From Kangiella sp. HZ709 (GTDB lineage Bacteria > Pseudomonadota > Gammaproteobacteria > Enterobacterales > Kangiellaceae): DNA of 64,000 nt. Shown piece after piece: positions 57,413-64,000 of the stretch (the stretch's first letter is position 1; every line of letters begins with the position of its first letter). A program made the translations under genes and the position numbers. The notes below the pieces were generated by a model. The model saw only the letters and a program-made list of their open reading frames with translations. It was not told the origin of the DNA and searched no databases. The stretch lies in assembly GCF_009674675.1 (NCBI RefSeq), contig NZ_WKJC01000001.1:1681031-1745030 (forward strand), read 5' to 3'.

Positions 57413-60400
57413 ATGAAAGATAGTCAAACCAAAGTAGCTTTAAATTGGGTCAGAGATGAAATAGAAAGTACGCTTGCACAAGCGCAAGCTGCAATTAATG
57501 CTTTTGCGGAAGATGAAAGTGATCAGACGCAAATACATTTCTGTACTAATTGTATGCATCAAATTGCTGGCACCTTAAGAATGCTAGAGTTTAATGGTGC
57601 AGCGATATTAGCCGAAGAAATGGAAGCTTTATCCGAAGATATTGGCGAAAATAAAGTCAAGGATAAAGGTGCCGCTTACGAAGTGTTTTTGTCTTCGATT
57701 TTGAAATTTAAAAGTTACTTAAACCGTTACGCAGAAGATAAAGCGGATCTACCGATTATCTTGATGCCTCAAATCAATGAAATGCGAAGCTGTCGTGGCC
57801 AAGATTTAATGGCTGTTGGCAACTTAATTAGCGTAGATTTAGATTCAATTAAGCCACTGCAAGCCTCTGAATCTCTTAACCTTTCAGGTGATATTAATCG
57901 CGAAGTTAAAACTATTCGAAACGAATATCAGCAAGGTTTAATCGGCTTTATAAAAGATGTTCACTCTATCGATGACTTGAATAATATGAGCGCCGCAGTC
58001 AAGAAGTTATGGCAGTTAGGTGAACGTGTTTTTTATAGTAATTTATGGTGGGTCGCTCATGTATTCTTGAGCGAGATTGCAGCACAGCGTGAGCCGGCAG
58101 ATGTTACGGCACAAGGTCTTGCAGGAAAAATAGATCGTAGAATCAGAGATCTAACGGAACAAAATCAACATAAGGCAGAAGCCGATGTTTTATTAACCAA
58201 TTTACTTTTCTGCATAGGCCAATTTAAAAGCGAACATGATTCGGTAAAAGAAGTACAAAGACGATATGATTTAGTTCATTTAATGGAGTCGCTTGGTGAT
58301 TATGAAGAAGAATCAGCAAAGCTCAGTGGCCCTGATACTGATAGTATTAAAGCCGCGTTAGGGATTATCCAAGAAGATTTGGACGATGTTAAGGAATCAC
58401 TAGATTTATATATCAGAACTCAGTCGGTTGAAGATGAGCCTCTTGAAGCTTTAATTCCAAATTTGCAAAAAATTTCAGATACCATGGCGATGCTAAACCT
58501 TGGTCAATCAAGAAATTTAGTCAATGACCAAGTAAGTGCTATTAAAGAGTTAATTGCGCTTGAATCAGAAGAAAGAAGTCATGCGCTTATTTCTGTTGTT
58601 GAGTCGATTTTGAAGTTAGATGATAACATTAAAACTCGCATGTCGATGAGTAGTGAGCAGTTAACTCAATCGGAAGATGAGTCATCTGAAGAAGACAGTT
58701 TGCAAGTAGTAAATGCGCGCTATCAGCTAATTCAAGAGTCCAGAACAAATTTACAAAAAGTTAAAGACTATATTGCGGATTACTTAGAAGAGGATCATCA
58801 AGTAGAGCGCCTAGAAGTTGTCCCCAATTTATTAAGTGAAGTTGAAGGGGCTCTAGAGTTTTCTAAACTGGATACGCTCAAAGATGTGATATCTAAAACA
58901 AAGACATTTGTTAGTCGTTTCTTAATGGAAAAGAAAGTTGTTTTAAGTGAGCAAGAAATTGTTAGTCTTGCTGATGCCATTAGTAGTGTCGATTATTATT
59001 TGGAAGGCCTTTTATCGTCGGGACTTCATGGCCTGCCGGTAGTATTGAAAAGAGCTATTGATAGTGTTGATAAATTAGAGAGTCACTACAATGATGTTGA
59101 AGAAGTCGCGCCGGTACTTGAAGAGGCAGTTGAGCTGCCTGAAATAGAGTTAGTGGCCGAAGATGATGATGATAGTTTAATAGATGATGAAGTTAGAGAA
59201 ATATTCATTGAAGAGGCTGAAGAAGTTCTAGCGGAACTAAATGAGTTGGTTCCTGTTTGGAAAGCAGATCAGTTCCAAACCGAAGTGCTGTCAACTATTC
59301 GTCGTAATTTCCATACTCTGAAGGGCTCAGGTCGTATGGTTGAAGCTCATGAAATAGGCGAGCTTGGCTGGTCAATTGAAAATATGCTGAATCGACTGAT
59401 CGATAACAGCGTTGAGTACAGTCCTGCAATGGTATTAACCATCGAAGACTCAATTAATGTGTTGCCATCGATGGTTGAAAAATTCGCTAAAGGACAAAAG
59501 TGCGAATTACCAGAGAAATTGATTGAGCAAGCGAATCGCATTAGTAAAGGCGAAATTATTACCGATTTAACTGTTGAAGCCGAAGATGATGCAGTAAGCC
59601 CAGAAGAAGAATTGCTTGAAGTCTTTAAGCAAGAAGCAGAAGGTCATATTACCAACCTTGAAATGTTTGCCAACCAGCGTGTTCAAGGAATCACACAAAG
59701 TCATATTAGTGATACGTTATTGCGTTCATTGCATACCTTAAAAGGGGTTGCGCATATCTCTAATATTGAATCGTTAAAAAATGTCATAGTTCCAGTGGAA
59801 AGTTACTTCCAAGAGTTGAAGTCTCGTGAGCTAATGGCTGAAAAAGATGATATGGGTTTAGTTGCTCATGTTAAAGATTTATTGAGGCATATTATTGAGC
59901 AGCCAAGCGATGATTCAGTTATTCATGCTCATGAAGCAGCAATCTTAGATCAAGTTTCGCAGTTACAAGTTCGCTTTGATGAAGACCTTACTGCTGAAGA
60001 CGAGATGGGTAGAGATCCTCAGTTACTTAAGGATTTATTTAATGTGGCAGCTGATGTATTGAATGATTTAAAAGCCATTCGTTTATCTGACGCTTCTGAA
60101 GATTCTCGACGAGAGCAAGTTTCCTATCTAATGGCTTCAACCGATAGACTAGACGCTTTATTGATGTCTGCAGATGTACCAGAGGTTTACGATGTCACGC
60201 AGGCTATAGGCGAAGCTTTACAGAAAAATTTAACAAGTACAGTTGTTGATCCTTCGATAGATGAACTGTTACGTAAAACCAGTAATCAGCTGGAAAATCA
60301 ATTTGATTGTTTAGCAGCAAACTTATCAATACCTGCTGCGGATGTTTTAGTTTCTGAATTAAAAGATTGGGCACCTGAAGAACTGCCAGTTGTTATGTCA

Positions 60401-63400
60401 GAGGAAAGCGTAACTGACCCTTCACAGCAAGATACTAAAGATGCTGATGGAAGTATGGAATTCGAAGAAATCGATATTTCACTTGATGATATCTTTAAGG
60501 GTGGTACTGAAGAGTTGGTTTCGGAAGAAAATCTTACTGTTTCAGAAGATGCTATTGAAGAAACTTCTGAAAATTTAATTGAATTTACACTTGATGATGC
60601 GATTGAAGAAGTAGCTGAAGAAAGTACTGAAGAAGTAGCTGAAGAAGTAGCAGAAGAAGTAGCTGAAGAAGTAGCTGAAGAAGTAGCTGAAGAAGTAGCT
60701 GAAGAAGTAGCTGAAGAAGTAGCTGAAGAAGTAGCTGAAGAAGTAGCTGAAGAAGTAGCTGAAGAAGTAGCTGAAGAAGTTGCTGAAGAAGTTGCTGAAG
60801 AAGTTGCTGAAGAAGTTGCTGAAGAAGTTGCTGAAGAAGTTGCTGAAGAAGTTGCTGAAGAAGTTGCTGAAGAAGTTGCTGAAGAAGTTGCTGAAGAAGT
60901 TTCTGAAGATGAACTAGATGAAGTCGATAGTGAAATCCTAGAGATCTTTATTGAAGAAGGTGAAGAATTATTCGCGAGTGATGCAGACTTATTAGAATCC
61001 TGGGAGAGAAGCCCAACGGATCTGAATGTTATTCTTGAACTACAAAGAAATCTGCACACCTTAAAAGGTAGCGCCAGAATGGCCAATTTCTCAGAGATTG
61101 GTGACTTGGCACACGGCTTAGAAGATTTGTATACAGGTCTTGCCGATAAATTATTCACGGCTAAAGCTGAGACTGTATCAATTGCTCAACAATCTGAAGA
61201 TCAATTGTTGGCGATGTTTAATGCGCGTAAAGCAGGTCAGAAAATTAAACTTGATGAAGCTTTCATCAATCAAATTAATGCTCACATTGCTGAGTTAAAA
61301 CAAGCTCAATTAGAAGAGCCAGAAGAAGAGATTCTTGAAGAAGTTACTGAAGAGTCCTTATGGGATCAAGAGCTTGCTGAGATTTTCTTAACTGAAGCTA
61401 ATGAATTATTGGCTAATTATGATGAATCTGTGGCGCATTGGGCAAAAGATATGCGTCAAAATGATGTTCTTAATTCAGCAGTTAAGAGCATGCACACCAT
61501 TAAAGGTGGCGCACGATTATCAACCTTATCTCCAATTGCTAACTTAGCAGAAAAAACAGAGTTAGCGACTAAGCTATTAAGTCGTGATTCAAGAGTGGGT
61601 CAGTCTCGCTGGAAAGATTTATTAAATAAAGCGCATAACCAACTGAGTGAAATGATCGTTGAAGTTCGTAATGGTGTGTTACCAAAAGAAGCGAACCAAT
61701 TATTAATTCAACTCGATACTGATATTGAAACCATTAAAGATCAGCTTGAGCAATTGGCAAGACGTCAGGAAGTGGTAACCGACGAGCAAGTTGATGTAAA
61801 AATTGTTTCATTAATTGAACGTCAGAAACTTAAAGATCAGGCGACTAAAGAAGCTGAAACTCGTGACGTTATTCGTGTCCGTTCAGATGTTTTAGATAAC
61901 TTAGTTAACTTAGCAGGCGAGGCTTCGATTCTACGAGCGCGATTAGAGCAACAAATTGGTGATTTGAACTTTAACTTAAGTGAAGTAGGCTCAACAGTTG
62001 ACCGCTTAAAAGAACAATTACGTAACCTAGAGATCGAAACAGAAGCACAGGTACTTTATCGTCGAGAAATTTCTGGAGTGGACTTTGACGAATTCGATCC
62101 GCTAGAAATGGATAGGTATACTCGTCAACAAGAATTAACGCGTTCATTGCTTGAAGCGGCTAGTGATATGGTGTCACTACAAGAGGCGTTACAAGCAAAA
62201 ATCGGTGATACAGAAGCAGCTTTACTGCAGCAATCTAGAATTAATACTGAGTTACAAGATCGTTTAATGCGTACGCGAATGGTTCCTTTTGATAGTATTG
62301 AGAGCCGCTTGAACCGCATGGTTAAGCAAATTGCTAAAGAACTTAATAAGGATGTAAAACTTAATTTAAGTTCTGAAGGTGAGATGGATAGAACTGTTAT
62401 TGAGCGCATGGTTGCTCCACTTGATCACATGCTGCGAAATGCGATTGACCATGGTATTGAATCAAAAGAAGATCGTGTTAAAGCCGGTAAATCACCAACA
62501 GGTGTTGTAAACCTATCATTGAAGCGTCGCGGTAATGAAGTTTTTATTCAAATTGTGGATGATGGCGCTGGTATTAACAAAACTAAAGTTAAAAAGCGCG
62601 CTGTAGCACAAGGCATGATTGATGAGTCTTATCAGCCAACAGATCGTGAGTTGTATCGCCTTATTCTACAAGCCGGCTTCTCTACCGCTGAAGAAGTGAC
62701 CCAGATTTCTGGTCGTGGTGTTGGTATGGATGTAGTCCATAGTGAGATCTTGCAGTTAGGTGGTTCTTTAGCCATTAACTCAACAGAAGGCGAAGGCACT
62801 ACCATGACCGTTCGCTTACCATTTACTTTATCATCTAACCAATCCTTGATGGTTAAAGTAAAAGGTGAAAACTATGCAATTCCACTTTCGAATATTACAA
62901 CCGTAGCTAGAGTAAGTGCTAAAGAAATTATTAAGATTTACCAAAATAAGACAGCAAAATTTAATCATCTCGGTGAAGAGTATGAGCTGCGTTATTTGGG
63001 GCAAATATTAGATCGAAACTCACAAATGTTAGCACCTACCGAAGAAATGATTCCGGTGCTTATTATTGAGGGTGAAGATCAACCTATAGCCGTACACGTT
63101 GATGAGCTACTAGGTTCGCGTGAGGTAGTGGTGAAATCAGTCGGTCGCCAGTTAAGTACTGTACCGGGTATTTCTGGTGCATCCATTTTAGGTGATGGTA
63201 GCGTTGTACTGATTCTGGATATGCAAACATTGGTTGATCGTTTCCACGAGTGGGATTTTGCACACCATTCAGAGTTTACCCAAGAAATTGTGGAAGAAGA
63301 AAAAGTTCCTACGGTTATGGTTGTGGATGACTCGATTACGGTACGTAAAGTTACCTCTCGCTTATTGCAAAGAAATCAGTATAAAGTGGTGACTGCAAAG

Positions 63401-63670
63401 GATGGTGTGGATGCAGTAACTCAATTAAATGACATTGTCCCTGATGTGATGTTATTGGATATTGAAATGCCACGGATGGATGGTTTCGAATTAGCGAGCT
63501 TAATACGTCACGACTCACGACTAAAGCAAATTCCGATCATTATGATTACGTCACGTACTGGTGAGAAACACCGTCAACGTGCTGAAGAAATTGGCGTAAA
63601 TGATTATTTAGGTAAGCCATATAATGAAGAGAACTTATTGGCTACTATCGAAAAAATGTTGGAACTATAG
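57413..63670 (+). CDS. chpA: ChpA-type hybrid chemosensory histidine kinase
   Basis: 2085 residues from ATG 57413; MKDSQTKVALNWVRDEIE aligns with the Pseudomonas ChpA N-terminus, so the longer TTG reading at 57389 is rejected. Order: FimL-like N-terminus, phosphotransfer (Hpt) histidines at 634 (HTLKGSGRM), 774 (HTLKGVAH), 1215 (HTLKGSARM) and 1361 (HTIKGGAR), dimerisation and ATPase domain near 1560-1830 (HMLRNAIDHGIE, DDGAGIN, GRGVGMDVV), CheW domain, and a receiver with Asp2016 (LLDIEMPRMDG). Pseudomonas ChpA is longer with six Hpt. Residues about 1073-1164 are an EVAE tandem repeat between Hpt 2 and 3. Phosphorylates PilG and PilH. Confidence 0.95.
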   Translation: MKDSQTKVALNWVRDEIESTLAQAQAAINAFAEDESDQTQIHFCTNCMHQIAGTLRMLEFNGAAILAEEMEALSEDIGENKVKDKGAAYEVFLSSILKFKSYLNRYAEDKADLPIILMPQINEMRSCRGQDLMAVGNLISVDLDSIKPLQASESLNLSGDINREVKTIRNEYQQGLIGFIKDVHSIDDLNNMSAAVKKLWQLGERVFYSNLWWVAHVFLSEIAAQREPADVTAQGLAGKIDRRIRDLTEQNQHKAEADVLLTNLLFCIGQFKSEHDSVKEVQRRYDLVHLMESLGDYEEESAKLSGPDTDSIKAALGIIQEDLDDVKESLDLYIRTQSVEDEPLEALIPNLQKISDTMAMLNLGQSRNLVNDQVSAIKELIALESEERSHALISVVESILKLDDNIKTRMSMSSEQLTQSEDESSEEDSLQVVNARYQLIQESRTNLQKVKDYIADYLEEDHQVERLEVVPNLLSEVEGALEFSKLDTLKDVISKTKTFVSRFLMEKKVVLSEQEIVSLADAISSVDYYLEGLLSSGLHGLPVVLKRAIDSVDKLESHYNDVEEVAPVLEEAVELPEIELVAEDDDDSLIDDEVREIFIEEAEEVLAELNELVPVWKADQFQTEVLSTIRRNFHTLKGSGRMVEAHEIGELGWSIENMLNRLIDNSVEYSPAMVLTIEDSINVLPSMVEKFAKGQKCELPEKLIEQANRISKGEIITDLTVEAEDDAVSPEEELLEVFKQEAEGHITNLEMFANQRVQGITQSHISDTLLRSLHTLKGVAHISNIESLKNVIVPVESYFQELKSRELMAEKDDMGLVAHVKDLLRHIIEQPSDDSVIHAHEAAILDQVSQLQVRFDEDLTAEDEMGRDPQLLKDLFNVAADVLNDLKAIRLSDASEDSRREQVSYLMASTDRLDALLMSADVPEVYDVTQAIGEALQKNLTSTVVDPSIDELLRKTSNQLENQFDCLAANLSIPAADVLVSELKDWAPEELPVVMSEESVTDPSQQDTKDADGSMEFEEIDISLDDIFKGGTEELVSEENLTVSEDAIEETSENLIEFTLDDAIEEVAEESTEEVAEEVAEEVAEEVAEEVAEEVAEEVAEEVAEEVAEEVAEEVAEEVAEEVAEEVAEEVAEEVAEEVAEEVAEEVAEEVAEEVAEEVAEEVSEDELDEVDSEILEIFIEEGEELFASDADLLESWERSPTDLNVILELQRNLHTLKGSARMANFSEIGDLAHGLEDLYTGLADKLFTAKAETVSIAQQSEDQLLAMFNARKAGQKIKLDEAFINQINAHIAELKQAQLEEPEEEILEEVTEESLWDQELAEIFLTEANELLANYDESVAHWAKDMRQNDVLNSAVKSMHTIKGGARLSTLSPIANLAEKTELATKLLSRDSRVGQSRWKDLLNKAHNQLSEMIVEVRNGVLPKEANQLLIQLDTDIETIKDQLEQLARRQEVVTDEQVDVKIVSLIERQKLKDQATKEAETRDVIRVRSDVLDNLVNLAGEASILRARLEQQIGDLNFNLSEVGSTVDRLKEQLRNLEIETEAQVLYRREISGVDFDEFDPLEMDRYTRQQELTRSLLEAASDMVSLQEALQAKIGDTEAALLQQSRINTELQDRLMRTRMVPFDSIESRLNRMVKQIAKELNKDVKLNLSSEGEMDRTVIERMVAPLDHMLRNAIDHGIESKEDRVKAGKSPTGVVNLSLKRRGNEVFIQIVDDGAGINKTKVKKRAVAQGMIDESYQPTDRELYRLILQAGFSTAEEVTQISGRGVGMDVVHSEILQLGGSLAINSTEGEGTTMTVRLPFTLSSNQSLMVKVKGENYAIPLSNITTVARVSAKEIIKIYQNKTAKFNHLGEEYELRYLGQILDRNSQMLAPTEEMIPVLIIEGEDQPIAVHVDELLGSREVVVKSVGRQLSTVPGISGASILGDGSVVLILDMQTLVDRFHEWDFAHHSEFTQEIVEEEKVPTVMVVDDSITVRKVTSRLLQRNQYKVVTAKDGVDAVTQLNDIVPDVMLLDIEMPRMDGFELASLIRHDSRLKQIPIIMITSRTGEKHRQRAEEIGVNDYLGKPYNEENLLATIEKMLEL
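60629..60904 (+). repeat. 12-bp tandem repeat within chpA encoding (EVAE)n
   Basis: Unit GAAGTAGCTGAA, 23 consecutive copies counting Val codons from 60635 to 60899. The first 12 use GTA for Val, the last 11 GTT, with a clean switch at 60779; one early unit has GCA for Ala. The frame is kept because the unit is a multiple of three. The repeat gives a highly acidic, probably helical spacer between Hpt domains. Antisense reading is an artefact. Confidence 0.97.
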
Positions 63671-63687
63671 AGAGATAGATTAAAGAT

Positions 63688-64000
63688 ATGGCTTCGAATA
63701 AAAAATCACCACAAGAAGTATTTAGCTTTCTGATTCCGATGCAGCAAGACAACTTGTTAATGCCCAGCGAATCAGTTGCAGAGATTGTTCCATTCATGAA
63801 TGTGAGTATGTTTGAAAGTGCGGAAAAAGGTTCTGATTGGCATATTGGTAATCTTGCTTGGCGCAATATGAATGTCCCGGTAATTTCACTTGAGCGTCTA
63901 CAAGGAATTCAAGATTTAGGCGATGTTAGACGTGCCAGAATTGCGGTTATTTATACTTTGAATGCAAATCAAGAAATTCCTTATCTAGCCTTTACGGTAA
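63688..64000 (+). CDS. chpC: CheW-like protein (5' part, runs off the window)
   Basis: First 104 residues. CheW-like features: VFSFLIPMQQDNLLMPSESVAEIVPFMNVS and GNLAWRNMNVPVISLERLQG. It follows chpA by 17 bases and resembles ChpC, the extra CheW protein of the Pseudomonas chp operon; no chpB methylesterase gene lies between. The C-terminus is beyond the window edge. Confidence 0.85.
   Translation, partial: MASNKKSPQEVFSFLIPMQQDNLLMPSESVAEIVPFMNVSMFESAEKGSDWHIGNLAWRNMNVPVISLERLQGIQDLGDVRRARIAVIYTLNANQEIPYLAFTV

Noticed and set aside
60629-60904. Regular repeats that could be taken for a CRISPR array.
   Set aside because: The 12-bp units are directly contiguous without spacers, in frame, and inside chpA.
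60298-61158. Long minus-strand open frame rich in Ser-Ala-Thr repeats opposite chpA.
   Set aside because: It is the antisense shadow of the (EVAE)n tandem repeat in a gene whose sense frame has clear Hpt domains on both sides.

Overview
The window is chromosomal DNA of a gammaproteobacterium with AT-rich base composition. The evidence is a long run of E. coli-like gene neighbourhoods (serA, rpiA, fau, 6S RNA, zapA, pepP, ubiH, ubiI, gcvTHP; mutH, rppH, lgt, thyA; yggX, mutY, trmB, hemW, rdgB, yggT, proC, yggS, ruvX, yqgE, gshB) combined with a Pseudomonas-type type IV pilus chemosensory operon (pilG-H-I-J-chpA). The Proteobacteria-restricted sortase pair, a GlyGly-CTERM protease and a PrsK/PrsR pair point to a marine lineage, perhaps Kangiellaceae. 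That placement is inference only. No phage, IS element, plasmid or CRISPR array is seen, and no gene-free stretch exceeds 300 bp.

Layout. 1-807: 5' part of serA (minus). 992-4672: an inserted module of an acyl carrier protein, a shortened PrsK-type histidine kinase, a PrsR-type sigma-54 activator and a lipoprotein. 4709-6792 (minus): rpiA, fau, 6S RNA, zapA and a small coiled-coil protein. 6936-11214: ygfB-type gene, pepP, ubiH, ubiI. 11349-16829: a secreted trypsin-fold protease with a GlyGly-CTERM tail, a lipoprotein, and a Fur-box-preceded ferric iron ABC binding protein and permease. 16921-21630: gcvT, gcvH, gcvP. 21708-29850: TPR protein, mutH, rppH with a long His-rich tail, carbonic anhydrase, a DUF938 gene broken by one stop codon, a TANGO2-like gene, a TauE exporter, lgt, thyA, folA and a YbjQ protein. 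29921-33661 (minus): membrane protein, class GN sortase with its VIT/VWA target, YccF. 33778-41341: aspartoacylase-like gene, tRNA-Phe, yggX, mutY, an SLC13 permease, trmB, a palindromic intergenic element, SRPBCC, hemW, rdgB. 41460-42921: two inserted spondin-domain genes, the second with its ribosome binding site inside a hairpin. 43097-45737: DUF4426, yggT, proC, yggS. 45773-47959: pilT and pilU. 47991-53241 (minus): an EAL phosphodiesterase, ruvX, yqgE, a TonB-like gene and gshB. 53509-64000: pilG, pilH, pilI, pilJ, chpA and the start of a CheW-like gene.

How it fits together. The backbone is housekeeping: one-carbon and glycine metabolism, ubiquinone, DNA repair, envelope maturation and glutathione. 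The accessory insertions mostly concern the cell surface: three C-terminal protein-sorting themes, secreted adhesion-type domains, ferric iron uptake, and twitching motility with its chemosensory and probable c-di-GMP control. The most unusual sequence features are a 23-copy 12-bp tandem repeat inside chpA, acidic and basic low-complexity extensions on PilJ and RppH, a hairpin that hides the Shine-Dalgarno sequence of a spondin gene, and the nonsense-interrupted DUF938 gene.
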